A DNA stretch of 64,000 nt from Hydrogenoanaerobacterium saccharovorans (GCF_003814745.1 NZ_RKRD01000001.1:1-64000), one strand, 5' to 3'. Shown: positions 34,345 through 43,883, counted from the stretch's first letter. The notes: generated from the sequence alone by a model not told the origin. Made by a program: numbers and translations.

Positions 34345-35724
34345 TTAGCGTGTAATGCGCCCGTTTTCATCCTCGGTAAGAATTAAAATCTGTTCTTCCA
34401 CACCGGTATCGGCGTTGATATAAATCAGCAGTTTGTCGCCTGTTTCAGAAGTGACTGTAAATTCGTAACAATAGGTTTCAAATTGCCCTGTGGTAGGGAT
34501 GATGACAAGATGGTTGCTTTCAATCTTCAGCTTTTTATCCACCACTTGTTTTGCCTGTTCGAGCGAAAGCTTTGGAGTGGTAATGGTGCGGTTGTAGTGG
34601 TTTGAGATATAACCACGCGCATCAAATCCCAAAATTTCGCCGTTATCCATCGCAACGGTTACCTTTACCAAATCGGGGTAAATGGTAACACCGCCTTGCG
34701 TATGGGCAAAGTTGATGGTGCACTGGTTGTCTTTTATCTGGTAATAGGTGTGTGTAAGCGATTTTAAGTTTAAGCCTTCGAGATAAGTTCTTGCTGTTTT
34801 AATGGCTTGGTCGGTAGTGAGAGTGGTTGCCTGAGGTATGCGAGATTTGATGACATACACCACAAAGCCGCCCGCTTTGGTTACACCTACCCATACGTCA
34901 TCATCGTTAAAAGTATAGGACGGCATGGTTGAGTTTTCATCCGAGCCCGGCTTTAAAGAAGCGTACTCTACCTGAGCAGCTTTCGCTGCCAGCTTTTGTG
35001 CTTCTTCGTACGGAATCTGCGCCGCTCCCTTGAGCATCTGCGGCTCTCTCTTTAGGATATGGTCGGAGAATGGACCGTCGTATTCCAGTTCCGGATAATC
35101 GGTGAACGATTTTTCAAGCCCTTCAAAGGAACCGATGGTTTCGCCCGATTGAGGTTCTGCACCGTTTTCTTTGTTGGTGTTTTCAATATCCTTCTTGATT
35201 TGCTCCATGGTGATTTGCCCTTGAATGATGTTTTGTTCCATCTGAAAAAGCTGATCGGATAGTTTGCGCCCGTATTCGCACAAAGCGGCAAACTGCTTGC
35301 GCTCTTGTTCTGAAATTTCACCGCCGCTCACCGATTTTTTCGAAAGTGTCATGGCGTAATCGCCGATCTGCGAAAGAAAACGGTTGGTGTTATCTAAGTG
35401 AAGTTCGCCCACGGGCAGGCTGGTGAGTGCGGTTTTTGCCGCAGAGGCATCGCGCCAAAGCTGTGCCGATAAGCTGGATACCTGTACCGGAGTGGATGCA
35501 TACAGCCCCTTGCTTAACGTTGACGATATCCCGGTAAGGTTGCTCGCCAGCCCGGTTATCGACTGTGAGTAGGTATCTTCCAGTAAAATGCGATAACGTA
35601 CGGCGTTGTTGAAATTTACCGCAGTGCCTACGCCCAGCACCAATAGTACTGCACAAAGGTAACTTACTATCCGCACCCAACCGCGTTTTGTAAAATTGAG
35701 ATGTACCGATTTCCCATTTTCCAT
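34345..35724 (-). CDS. ypeB: YpeB germination protein
   Basis: 459 residues. One N-terminal membrane helix (about 19-39) is followed by a helical spacer region and C-terminal PepSY-like repeats (ITTPKLSLEQAKQVVDKKL, YCYEFTVTSETGDKLLIYIN). In Bacillus YpeB sits in the spore inner membrane and stabilises the cortex-lytic enzyme SleB during germination. Here no sleB gene is adjacent, so it is an orphan copy. It marks the organism as a spore former. A sporulation promoter could not be fixed by eye. Confidence 0.9.
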   Translation of the reverse strand: MENGKSVHLNFTKRGWVRIVSYLCAVLLVLGVGTAVNFNNAVRYRILLEDTYSQSITGLASNLTGISSTLSKGLYASTPVQVSSLSAQLWRDASAAKTALTSLPVGELHLDNTNRFLSQIGDYAMTLSKKSVSGGEISEQERKQFAALCEYGRKLSDQLFQMEQNIIQGQITMEQIKKDIENTNKENGAEPQSGETIGSFEGLEKSFTDYPELEYDGPFSDHILKREPQMLKGAAQIPYEEAQKLAAKAAQVEYASLKPGSDENSTMPSYTFNDDDVWVGVTKAGGFVVYVIKSRIPQATTLTTDQAIKTARTYLEGLNLKSLTHTYYQIKDNQCTINFAHTQGGVTIYPDLVKVTVAMDNGEILGFDARGYISNHYNRTITTPKLSLEQAKQVVDKKLKIESNHLVIIPTTGQFETYCYEFTVTSETGDKLLIYINADTGVEEQILILTEDENGRITR

Positions 35725-35818
35725 AGTCGCAATCCCCCAGTATAAGAAAATTATATTCTACAGTTATTCTCATTTTTTCCATACATCTTAAAAATATGTA
35801 AAATGAACGCATCAAAAA

Positions 35819-35847
35819 TTGAAAGATGGTGTTTTTTGATATATAAT
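35819..35847 (+). promoter_or_regulatory. promoter of cysteine desulfurase/thiI unit
   Basis: TTGAAA (35819-35824) and TATAAT (35842-35847) with a 17-base spacer. The 90-base leader contains two short inverted repeats (GCCT/AGGC near 35868-35884, and AAGACA/TGTCTT near 35889-35920). Confidence 0.65.
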
Positions 35848-35937
35848 ACTAAATTAGACAGCTATCGCCTAAGATACATAGGCTTGGAAAAGACAGGAAA
35901 AATCAAGGCTGATTGTCTTTGATTGGAGCGTAATGAC

Positions 35938-37071
35938 ATGAATGAAGTTTATTTGGACAACAGTGCCACTACCCGTGTGGATGAACGTGTTGCGCAGGCG
36001 GCGCTTTCGATGATGTGTGAGCATTACGGAAACCCGTCTTCTCTGCACAGTAAGGGGCTGGATGCCGAATTGGCAATTACCGCTGCACGCAAGCAGGTGG
36101 CGGCCGCAATCGGGGCAGATGCAGCAGAAATTACTTTTACATCGGGCGGTACCGAGGCAAACAACCTTGCCGTTTTTGGCACTATGAATATGGGCAGACG
36201 GATGGGAGGCAGGGTGATTGCTACTGCATTCGAGCATTCGTCGGTGATGGCATCGTTTGCACAGCTCGAAAAGCTGGGCTGCGAGGTGATCTACATAAAG
36301 CCCGACGGGCAGGGGCATATTTCGGCACGCGATGTGATTGATGCGGTGGACAACCGTACCGTACTTGTAAGCACCATGCTGGTGAACAATGAGGTGGGCA
36401 GCATCACCCCTGTGGAGGAGATTGCACGCGGCATTCGCTTTAAAAACAAAGATACCGTCATCCATTGCGATGCAGTGCAGGCTTTTGGCAAGCTGCCCAT
36501 CAAGGTAAAACGGCTGGGGGTAGACCTGCTTACCGTCAGCGGGCATAAAATTTATGCGCCCAAAGGCATTGGTGCGCTGTATGTGCGGGCGGGTGTGCGG
36601 CTTCGTCCGCTGGTATACGGCGGTTCGCAAGAGCGCGGCTTGCGTGTGGGTACCGAGGCAGCACCCAACATTGCAGCGCTTGGCAAGGCGGCAGAACTGA
36701 TTGATTGTGCGCATGCGATACAGAACTCCTCATTGTTTTCAAAAACATTGCTAGAGGGAGTTGCAGGCATTTCAGGAATCCATGTGAATTCCCCTGACGA
36801 TGCACTGCCCTGCATTGTAAACATCAGTGCTGTTGGCATCCGCTCTGAAATTATGATGCACTATCTCGAGCAGCGGGGCATTTTTGTCTCGAGCGGGTCT
36901 GCGTGTGCCAAGGGCGAAAAAAGCCATGTGCTGCGCAGCATGGGGCTTAGCGACGACTTGATTGACAGCGCATTGCGCATCAGTTTTGGCAAGTACAACA
37001 CCTGTGAAGATATTGCAAGGTTTATTACCGTGCTGAAACAGGGGATGAAAGACATCAAAAGACATGCTTAA
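35938..37071 (+). CDS. cysteine desulfurase (sulfur donor for ThiI)
   Basis: About 377 residues, NifS/IscS family. VYLDNSATT starts the protein; the PLP lysine is Lys204 in SGHKIYAPKG and the persulfide cysteine is Cys323 in SGSACAKGEKSHVL. It removes sulfur from cysteine and holds it as persulfide. A GGAG site supports the ATG at 35938. thiI follows after 37 bases, so this copy most likely feeds tRNA 4-thiouridine formation rather than general Fe-S assembly. Confidence 0.93.
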   Translation: MNEVYLDNSATTRVDERVAQAALSMMCEHYGNPSSLHSKGLDAELAITAARKQVAAAIGADAAEITFTSGGTEANNLAVFGTMNMGRRMGGRVIATAFEHSSVMASFAQLEKLGCEVIYIKPDGQGHISARDVIDAVDNRTVLVSTMLVNNEVGSITPVEEIARGIRFKNKDTVIHCDAVQAFGKLPIKVKRLGVDLLTVSGHKIYAPKGIGALYVRAGVRLRPLVYGGSQERGLRVGTEAAPNIAALGKAAELIDCAHAIQNSSLFSKTLLEGVAGISGIHVNSPDDALPCIVNISAVGIRSEIMMHYLEQRGIFVSSGSACAKGEKSHVLRSMGLSDDLIDSALRISFGKYNTCEDIARFITVLKQGMKDIKRHA

Positions 37072-37108
37072 TTTGCAAAGAACAGAAACGAAAGACAGAG
37101 GTAGAGCG

Positions 37109-38281
37109 ATGAAAGAAATTATTTTGCTGAAAAGCGGTGAGATTGCGCTAAAGGGGCTGAACCGCGGCAGCTTTGAGGACGTGCTTATCAAAAATGCACG
37201 CCGCAGGCTGGCAAGCTTGGGCAGCTTTAAGTTTACCAAGGCGCAGTCCACCATTTACTGCAAACCTGCCAGTGATGACCTCGACTTAGATGAGGCAGTG
37301 GAGCGGCTTTCGAAGGTGTTTGGCTTTTCGGCACTCAGCCGTGCTGCGGTGGTGGAAAAAGACTGGGACGACATCAAGACCAAAGCGGTGGAATATCTTG
37401 CAGATACCCTGCCTTATGTGAACACCTTTAAGGTGATGGCGCGCCGTAGCGATAAGACATTCCCGATGAATTCGCCCCAAATCTGTGCAGAGCTGGGCGG
37501 CATCCTGCTGGAAGCCTTCCCGAATTTGACGGTGGACGTTAAAAGCCCCGAAATGGTGGTTTGGGTAGAGGTGCGCGAGGTCGCGGCATACATCCACGCA
37601 CGGCAGCTGCCGGGTGCAGGGGGGCTGCCCATCGGCACTTCGGGCAAAGCGGCACTGCTCGTTTCGGGCGGTATCGACAGCCCTGTTGCGGGTTATATGA
37701 TGGCAAAACGCGGTATCGAGCTTTCGGCTATCCACTTTTTCAGCCCGCCGTATACCAGTGAGCGTGCCAAACTCAAGGTGATTTCTCTGCTCGAAAAGGT
37801 GAGCGCCTACGCAGGCAGAATCAAACTGCATGTTGTACCGTTTACCGAGATTCAAGAGCAGATTCAAGAGCATTGCCCTGAAGAATTGTTCACCATTATT
37901 ATGCGCCGATATATGATGAAAATTTCACAGCGCATTGCCGAAGCAAATGAATACAGCGCGCTGATTACCGGCGAGAGCGTGGCACAGGTGGCAAGCCAAA
38001 CCATAGCGGCGATTGCCTGCACCGATGCGGTGTGTGACATCCCCGTGTTTCGCCCTGTGATTGGTATGGATAAAGAAGAAATTGTGCAGATATCGCGCAA
38101 AATTGATACCTTTGAAACTTCTATCTTGCCGTTTGAGGATTGCTGCACGGTGTTTACACCAAAACATCCGCGCACAAAACCAAAGCTGAGATTTGTAGAA
38201 GAGGCAGAGGTTGCATTGGATGAGGAAACGCTCATTCAAAACGCAATCGACAACATCGAAGAACAGATAATTCAAATATAG
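37109..38281 (+). CDS. thiI: tRNA 4-thiouridine synthase ThiI
   Basis: 390 residues. An N-terminal ferredoxin-like/THUMP region (starting MKEIILLKSGEIALKGLNR) is followed by the PP-loop LLVSGGIDSPVAGYMM for ATP activation of uridine 8. It lacks the C-terminal rhodanese domain of enterobacterial ThiI, as usual in Gram-positive bacteria, where a dedicated desulfurase supplies the sulfur. AGAGG precedes the ATG at 37109. It is coupled with the upstream cysteine desulfurase gene. Confidence 0.95.
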   Translation: MKEIILLKSGEIALKGLNRGSFEDVLIKNARRRLASLGSFKFTKAQSTIYCKPASDDLDLDEAVERLSKVFGFSALSRAAVVEKDWDDIKTKAVEYLADTLPYVNTFKVMARRSDKTFPMNSPQICAELGGILLEAFPNLTVDVKSPEMVVWVEVREVAAYIHARQLPGAGGLPIGTSGKAALLVSGGIDSPVAGYMMAKRGIELSAIHFFSPPYTSERAKLKVISLLEKVSAYAGRIKLHVVPFTEIQEQIQEHCPEELFTIIMRRYMMKISQRIAEANEYSALITGESVAQVASQTIAAIACTDAVCDIPVFRPVIGMDKEEIVQISRKIDTFETSILPFEDCCTVFTPKHPRTKPKLRFVEEAEVALDEETLIQNAIDNIEEQIIQI

Positions 38282-38411
38282 CGGCGGGCACTAGCCTGCG
38301 GACAGCTTGGTTCGTTCGACAAAACAAATTATCGAGGGTCTCCGTGCAAGTTGCATCGGCAGGGCCTTGTCAGATTAGCAGCGGCAGTAAGCCGCAGAAG
38401 GGGGTGCCAGA

Positions 38412-41225
38412 GTGGTTGCAGAAATTATTGGAGTTGGAGCCGGGCTGCTGTCGGGTGACATCATCAATCAGAATGCAGAGTTTCTTTCGCGCGAGCTTGC
38501 AGCTCTCGGAATTGATCTGCAATTTCAATCCACTGTTGGCGACAACAAGCTGCGTTTGCAAAAGTGCCTCGCGCATGCTCTCGAGCGCAGCGATCTTGTA
38601 ATCCTCATGGGGGGCATCGGCCCCACATCGGACGACATAACCAAACAAACCATTGTTGAGGGTATCGGCAGTTCGTTAGAACTGCACGAACCAAGTCTCG
38701 AGCACATTAAGCAAGTGTACCAGAGAAACGGCAAAACCATGCCGCCCGAGTGCATGCAGCAGGCAATGTTGCCCAAAGGGGCAACGGTATTTCCAAACAA
38801 GCAAGGCACCTCACCCGGCTGTGCCGTTTCGGCGGGTGCGCAGTGTATGCTCGTTTTACCTGAAAATCCGCGTGAATTGGCACCGATGTTCTTGTCGTAC
38901 ATCTACGGGTATCTGGCTGCCTTTGCGCCGGGTAAAGTTGCTTACCGCACACTGCGTGTTGCGGGGCTTTCTCCGCTTGATGTTGCAAATAAGTTGCAGC
39001 AGTACACACAAAGCAGCAACCCTGTTTTGGCGATTTACCCAATGAGCAAAGATAAAACCATGTTGCGTGTTACCGGCAGGGCAAACACAAAAGAGCAGGC
39101 AGAAAACCTGTGTGCATCTGTGGTTGCGGGTATTATGAAAAACATAGGGCGCTATGTGGTGAGCAAAGGTAATCTTGCCCAAAAGGCACCGCTAAAAAGT
39201 TCAGGGGTTCAAAAAGCGGTTGCAGGGGGTGGCAACGGCGGCAAACCGCCCAAAAAGCGCCGATGGTACCAAAACATTTTACCGAGAAAAGGTGATGACG
39301 GCAGAGAAGTTGTGCGCAAGCTGATCATGCTTGTTGCGGTAGTGGTGCTGCTTGGGTCGCTGGGTTATATTTTTCAGTACTACTATGCAGCAGATGCGAA
39401 CCGCAAACTGGTAAGCGGACTGGAGAGCATGTTCTCTGATGCGGACAACTACAAAGTGCCCGCAGGATACCCAAAAGATTACCTGAAAAAATTTGTGCCT
39501 TGGTGGGAGATTAACCCCGATGTTGCAGGCAGAATTGAGATTGAAGGTACGCCCTTAAAATATGCGGTTGTGCAGGCGAAAGATAACGACTACTATCTGC
39601 GCCGAACCTTTTACAAAAAAAATGATAAGCACGGGGTGCCGTTTATCGACTTCCGAGTGGACTTGAAAAAGGAAAGTACAAACACCATTATCTACGGCCA
39701 TAACATGACAGACGGACAGATATTTGGTGAATTAATTAACTATAAAAACTTGGATTACTATAAGCAGCATCCCATAATTAAGTTTGACAGTGTTTACCGT
39801 GAGGGCAAATATAAAATTGTTGCGATAATTGTTACAAGTGCAAACGACCCGCAATTTATGTACCACGATTTTATACAAACTCAAAATAATCAGGAAATGA
39901 ACGACTTTATCAAGAAAATACGAGAACGTTCACTTATCAACACCACGGTGGATGTGAAACCCGGCGATAAGCTGCTGACACTGTCTACTTGCGATTACTC
40001 GTTTAGAGACCCGGTAACCAATCAGCGCGTGGCGCGTTTTGTAGTGGTTGCCCGTAAAGTACGCCCGTTTGAAAAGGCAAAGGTTGATACCGACGGTGCA
40101 AAGATGAACCCCAACCCGCTGATGCCCGATGCCTATTATAAAAAACCGAGCAAACCCAGCAGCAGTTCTTCTCCATCTTCAAGCTCGCAGGCACCAAGCA
40201 GTTCGTCCAGCTCTGCAAGCAGTTCGCATAGTTCTTCCACATCATCCAGTACCAGCAGTGAGGATGCCAGCGAGGAAGAAAGCAGCGAACCCAGCAGCAG
40301 TTCTTCTTCATCTTCAAGCTCGTCCAGTTCCAGCAGTTCGTCCGTTCCTCCAAGCTCCTCCAGCAGCGAAGAGGAACAGAGTTCGTCCAGCTCGGAGCCA
40401 CCGCAGTCCATACCATCGGAGGAATCCAGTTCGGATTCCTCCGATGACATGGATGACTCGGATGATGCGCGCATTGCACGAACCGATTTGATAACGGTAG
40501 ACGGCGAAGAACTCGAGGCATACGACGCAGTTTGTGCTATGGTACAAAACGAAACAGGCGGTACGTTTAAAGCCGAGGCACTCAAAGCACAGGCAGTTGC
40601 AATTTACAGCCGAATGGTGGCACGAAACGGCAACTTAACTTCTATGCCGATGCGGTCGCCCAACAGCGCGGTAGAAAAAGCCGTTAAGGCAGTGTGGGGC
40701 GAAACAGTACAATGGAACGGTAAACCCATCGACGTCTATTTTTATTCTACCTCTTCGGGAATGACCAACACCTCCAAAGAAGTATGGGGTGGCAGCCTGA
40801 ACGGGCACAATCAAAACGTAGAAAGCCCTTGGGATGAAACCTCGCGTTATTACGGAATGGAAACTTCGATTTCAAAAGATACCGTGATTGATAAAATTTA
40901 CGGGAAGCTGGACGTTGACCTCGCAGATGTGGAGGAGGATGAATGGTTTCGTGTAGACAGTAAAACAGCAGCAGGCTACAACGATAAGATGACGGTAGGC
41001 GGTACGAAAAGAACCACCGGGCGTTATATACGAGAAAGTGTACTGGGGCTGAAATCAGCTGCCTTTGAGTGGCGATTTACCGACGATAAGGTGATATTTA
41101 CTACATACGGCTACGGCCATGGCTGTGGAATGAGCCAATACGGCGCCAATGAAATGGCGAAAGAAGGATACAGCTACAAAGAAATTTTAAAATATTATTA
41201 CCCCGGCAGCAATGTGGGTAAATAA
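38412..41225 (+). CDS. CinA-like + sortase B + Ser-rich linker + SpoIID fusion
   Basis: 937 residues in one unbroken frame, GTG start behind AGGGGG. Residues 1-250 resemble the CinA/MoaB nucleotide- or pterin-binding domain (GVGAGLLSGDIINQN, MGGIGPTSDD). A basic stretch and one membrane helix (about 303-325) follow. Residues about 345-565 are a class B sortase with His430 (YGHNM), Cys527 (TLSTCDYSF) and Arg542. A Ser/Glu/Asp-rich linker (577-688) leads to a SpoIID/LytB domain (690-937) with the likely catalytic Glu714 (QNETGGTF, EALKAQAVA) and GYGHGCGMSQYGA. CinA should be cytosolic, the rest outside. The joined function is unknown. The 130-base gap upstream holds only a small GCGGC/GCCGC hairpin. 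Confidence 0.88.
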   Translation: MVAEIIGVGAGLLSGDIINQNAEFLSRELAALGIDLQFQSTVGDNKLRLQKCLAHALERSDLVILMGGIGPTSDDITKQTIVEGIGSSLELHEPSLEHIKQVYQRNGKTMPPECMQQAMLPKGATVFPNKQGTSPGCAVSAGAQCMLVLPENPRELAPMFLSYIYGYLAAFAPGKVAYRTLRVAGLSPLDVANKLQQYTQSSNPVLAIYPMSKDKTMLRVTGRANTKEQAENLCASVVAGIMKNIGRYVVSKGNLAQKAPLKSSGVQKAVAGGGNGGKPPKKRRWYQNILPRKGDDGREVVRKLIMLVAVVVLLGSLGYIFQYYYAADANRKLVSGLESMFSDADNYKVPAGYPKDYLKKFVPWWEINPDVAGRIEIEGTPLKYAVVQAKDNDYYLRRTFYKKNDKHGVPFIDFRVDLKKESTNTIIYGHNMTDGQIFGELINYKNLDYYKQHPIIKFDSVYREGKYKIVAIIVTSANDPQFMYHDFIQTQNNQEMNDFIKKIRERSLINTTVDVKPGDKLLTLSTCDYSFRDPVTNQRVARFVVVARKVRPFEKAKVDTDGAKMNPNPLMPDAYYKKPSKPSSSSSPSSSSQAPSSSSSSASSSHSSSTSSSTSSEDASEEESSEPSSSSSSSSSSSSSSSSSVPPSSSSSEEEQSSSSSEPPQSIPSEESSSDSSDDMDDSDDARIARTDLITVDGEELEAYDAVCAMVQNETGGTFKAEALKAQAVAIYSRMVARNGNLTSMPMRSPNSAVEKAVKAVWGETVQWNGKPIDVYFYSTSSGMTNTSKEVWGGSLNGHNQNVESPWDETSRYYGMETSISKDTVIDKIYGKLDVDLADVEEDEWFRVDSKTAAGYNDKMTVGGTKRTTGRYIRESVLGLKSAAFEWRFTDDKVIFTTYGYGHGCGMSQYGANEMAKEGYSYKEILKYYYPGSNVGK
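40155..40322 (+). repeat. direct repeat inside serine-rich linker
   Basis: A 33-base unit (40155-40187, coding PSSSSSPSSSS) recurs at 40290-40322 with a single mismatch, 135 bases (45 codons) apart. The linker seems to have grown by internal duplication. It is in frame and coding, so it is not an independent element. Confidence 0.75.
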
Positions 41226-41262
41226 AAAGCACCTCTTCATGTGTTTTGAAGAAGTGCTTTTT
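41224..41262. terminator. bidirectional terminator after fusion gene
   Basis: AAAAAGCAC-TCTTCA pairs with TGAAGA-GTGCTTTTT around a short loop. It serves the fusion gene and the converging DUF4870 gene. Confidence 0.88.
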
Positions 41263-41281
41263 ATTATGTACATTTTGCAGA

Positions 41282-41626
41282 TTAATAAGATTTTATGAGC
41301 GTAATACCGCCAATGATGGGCAGTGGCTTTGCTTCGAGCTGGCAGACATTGATGATGCCGAGAATGGCAAAAACCAATATGACAATGCCGCTTACGCCGC
41401 TAATTGCCATACTTAGCAAAGGAGCGACAAAGGCTAAAATTTTGGTTGCAAAGCCGATTGCGAAAGAAGCAATAAACAATACTAAACCTTGATTGGCGTG
41501 ATATTGCGCAAACTTATTTTCTTTGCCTGCAATCAGCGGAACCAAAAATAAAAGCCCGATGTAAGAAAAGATTGAAATTACTTTTGCCTGAGCCGCTTCC
41601 TGTTTATCTACCTCAACGTAATTCAA
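41282..41626 (-). CDS. DUF4870/Tic20-like small membrane protein
   Basis: 114 residues with three or four membrane helices. The pattern IGLLFLVPLIAGKENKFAQYHANQGLVLFI, seen here across residues about 24-53, matches the DUF4870 family with its conserved F..H.NQ segment. The function in bacteria is unknown; the fold resembles the chloroplast Tic20 channel component. It is monocistronic, with a GGGGG ribosome site. Confidence 0.82.
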   Translation of the reverse strand: MNYVEVDKQEAAQAKVISIFSYIGLLFLVPLIAGKENKFAQYHANQGLVLFIASFAIGFATKILAFVAPLLSMAISGVSGIVILVFAILGIINVCQLEAKPLPIIGGITLIKSY

Positions 41627-41953
41627 TAAAATACCCCCCTATAATATATTGTTTTTATAATATCACGGTCAAACAATAAATTCAAATTTTGTTTATAAAA
41701 ATTTGGTTATTGTGGAATTCTAGAGTAGCAAAATAAAGTATGCCGCTCTATATTAGCTTGCATTGATTAACTATATGTAAAGTGATATATTGGTTGCATA
41801 TGCAATATTTTCGAAATAGGCTATTGCTGTGAATATGTACGGTTGATGCGGGTTGACACAATGTACTGGGTGGCAGCTGATGCGGAGTTATAACTGACAT
41901 TTATAATTACAGAACAATAGCGAATTTAAAAGCAGAGTAGGAGCGCATCCAAG
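41627..41953. other. 327-base intergenic region
   Basis: AT-rich, no coding frame seen. It contains a perfect 12-bp palindrome TTGCATATGCAA (41794-41805), a TTGACA near 41854 without a matching -10, and a TATAAT at 41902-41907 that is the best candidate -10 for the traX-like gene (47 bases before its ATG). AGTAGGAGCG near 41936-41945 is its ribosome site. Confidence 0.4.
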
Positions 41954-42664
41954 ATGACAGACAAAGAAGAATGTAAAATAGCATCCAATCTCGACACCAA
42001 TTTTTTAAAACTGGTTGCAATCTTTGCAATGACATGCGACCATGTGGGCAAATTTCTTTTACCCGACGTACTGTTTTTACAAATTATCGGCAGAATTGCG
42101 TTCCCCATTTTTGCCTACTGCATTGCGGTGGGCAGCGTTTATACTCATGACATAAAAAAGTATTTTTTAAGGCTGACCGTATTTGCTTTTATTTCGCAGC
42201 CGTTTTCTGTTTTGGCTGCTCATTCTAATTGGAATGATTTTGTGCAAAACCTTTTGATACTGAATATATTTTTTACATTAATGATAGGGCTGGCTGCCAT
42301 ATACGCGATGAAAGAACATAAATGGTGGCTGTTTATTCTATTGATTTTTGCAGCAAATTTTATAAATATCGATTACGGAATCGGCGGAATCTTACTGATT
42401 ATTGTGTTTTATTTATTTCGGAACGAACGGAAAATTTCAATAGCTTTTTCAGCCGTCATGCTTGCGGCTCCCTTTTTTAATCAGGGAGAACTATTCCTAT
42501 TAGGGCGTTCTTTTGATATACAAGGTTTTGCAGTTTTGGCGCTTCCGCTTATCTACATCAAAACAAACTTCAACTTAAAAATCAATAAATATCTGTTTTA
42601 TGCTTTTTATCCGATGCATTTACTGGCTATCTTTTTAATCAAGGTTGCATTACGGATTGGCTGA
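41954..42664 (+). CDS. TraX-family membrane protein
   Basis: 236 residues, about seven or eight membrane helices. KLVAIFAMTCDHVGKFLLP near residue 19, IGRIAFPIFAYCIA, and a late YAFYPMHLLAIFLI are the TraX/acyltransferase-3-like marks. Plasmid TraX acetylates F-pilin, and chromosomal Firmicute copies are common with unknown targets. No conjugation genes are nearby, so transfer is not implied. Confidence 0.85.
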   Translation: MTDKEECKIASNLDTNFLKLVAIFAMTCDHVGKFLLPDVLFLQIIGRIAFPIFAYCIAVGSVYTHDIKKYFLRLTVFAFISQPFSVLAAHSNWNDFVQNLLILNIFFTLMIGLAAIYAMKEHKWWLFILLIFAANFINIDYGIGGILLIIVFYLFRNERKISIAFSAVMLAAPFFNQGELFLLGRSFDIQGFAVLALPLIYIKTNFNLKINKYLFYAFYPMHLLAIFLIKVALRIG

Positions 42665-42704
42665 CAGATAGTATACACTGGAACAAACACGGATCATAGA
42701 AAAA

Positions 42705-42738
42705 GAACGGTATTGGTTTTAACAATACCGTTCATTTT
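42705..42738. terminator. bidirectional terminator traX-like / UroD-like
   Basis: GAACGGTATTG (42705-42715) pairs perfectly with CAATACCGTTC (42723-42733), with A-rich and T-rich flanks. Confidence 0.85.
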
Positions 42739-42756
42739 GATAGTAGGAAACAATCG

Positions 42757-43809
42757 TTATTTAACAATGGGATATCTACCGAAATCGTGTGCAGCCTGAT
42801 AAAATGCCTCCACATTTTCTACCGAAGTATCGGATTGAATGTGATGAGCAGGAGAAAGAATAAATCCGCCGCCTGGGGCACAGTCGGTAATCAGCTGTTT
42901 TACTTCACAGCGCACATCATCGGGGGTACCAAACGGCATAACACGCTGTACATCCAGTGTACCGTACATGGTAATATTTTTGCCAAAGCGCTTTTTAAAC
43001 TCGGCGGGGTTCATTGCCATAGGCTGTATGGGGTTCAGCACATCCAACCCAATTTCCACCAAATCATCCACCACAGCCTGCAAGTTGCCGCAGGAGTGGT
43101 AGCAAAGCTTAATGTTGGGGTTGTGCTTTTTAAACTCGCTAAACATCTGTGCATAACGCGGTTTAAAATGCTCGCGCCACATAGCGGGCGACATCATCAT
43201 GTTCTGCTGGGTAGCAATGTCGTCGCCAAGCCACACCATGTCAACACCCAAATCGATAAACTGGTGCCCCATTTGCAGGGGGTATTGCATTACTTTATCC
43301 AGCAAGGCAATGGCGTAATCTTCTTCCATCGCTAAATCCATCATAAAGGTATCCAACCCGCGCAAGTACCATGCTGCCTCAAAAACACTGCACTGGCAAG
43401 AGCCGATGATCCATTTTTCTTTACCGTACTTTGCAACGGCCTGTTTGGTTGCCTCAATCACATCGGTGGCTTTGGCAGGGTCAGGCATCACGTAATCGTA
43501 AATTTTTTGCTCGTCACCTGCAAGAGGATGTTTGTGAATTTCGGTAAAATGCCCGGTTTCGTTATTGATATTTTTCCATGTAATACCGTAAGGGCAGACA
43601 TACTCAGGGTCGGGCTTATAATAAAAGCTGTTTTCCAGCCCCGATGCAATTTTCACCATATCATTGCCCAGTGCAACACCGAGGTCACCTTCGGGCTGAT
43701 ATTTTGCTGCCAGCTTATCTGCTATTTCGGGCACATAGGTAGCACAAACAGGTACTCTGTCTGGCTCTTCGTGATTAATTGCCATTAAAACTCGTTCTTT
43801 CGAGGTCAT
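42757..43809 (-). CDS. UroD-like protein, second copy
   Basis: About 350 residues of the uroporphyrinogen decarboxylase/methyltransferase superfamily (MTSKERVLMAINHEEPDRVP). His238-x-Cys240 (HSCGN) is present, but the third zinc ligand of MtaA-type enzymes is not obvious: the C-terminal loop reads ILSPAHHIQSDT. It may use another ligand set or a different reaction. GGAGTG sets the ATG at 43809. It is divergent from an AraC regulator and close to a DUF5107/mutarotase/ABC locus, so sugar-related methyl or carbon chemistry is possible but unproven. Confidence 0.8.
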   Translation of the reverse strand: MTSKERVLMAINHEEPDRVPVCATYVPEIADKLAAKYQPEGDLGVALGNDMVKIASGLENSFYYKPDPEYVCPYGITWKNINNETGHFTEIHKHPLAGDEQKIYDYVMPDPAKATDVIEATKQAVAKYGKEKWIIGSCQCSVFEAAWYLRGLDTFMMDLAMEEDYAIALLDKVMQYPLQMGHQFIDLGVDMVWLGDDIATQQNMMMSPAMWREHFKPRYAQMFSEFKKHNPNIKLCYHSCGNLQAVVDDLVEIGLDVLNPIQPMAMNPAEFKKRFGKNITMYGTLDVQRVMPFGTPDDVRCEVKQLITDCAPGGGFILSPAHHIQSDTSVENVEAFYQAAHDFGRYPIVK

Positions 43810-43883
43810 ATTATTCACTCCATTCATAATTGCTGCTTCAAGAAAAGCTTACATTGCTTTATATGAAAAATGAATGCACAAAA

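Noticed and set aside
38282..38411. Possible small structured RNA before the fusion gene
   Set aside because: Only one 5-bp hairpin (38381-38395) is clear and no tRNA or riboswitch pattern can be drawn.
40136..40585. Minus-strand open frame of about 149 codons rich in Ser/Glu/Leu opposite the fusion gene linker
   Set aside because: It is the reverse complement of a low-complexity serine linker, lacks a ribosome site and has no resemblance to a protein family.
41954..42664. TraX-like gene as evidence for a conjugative element
   Set aside because: No relaxase, type IV secretion, integrase or attachment sites are near; chromosomal TraX-like genes are common in Firmicutes.
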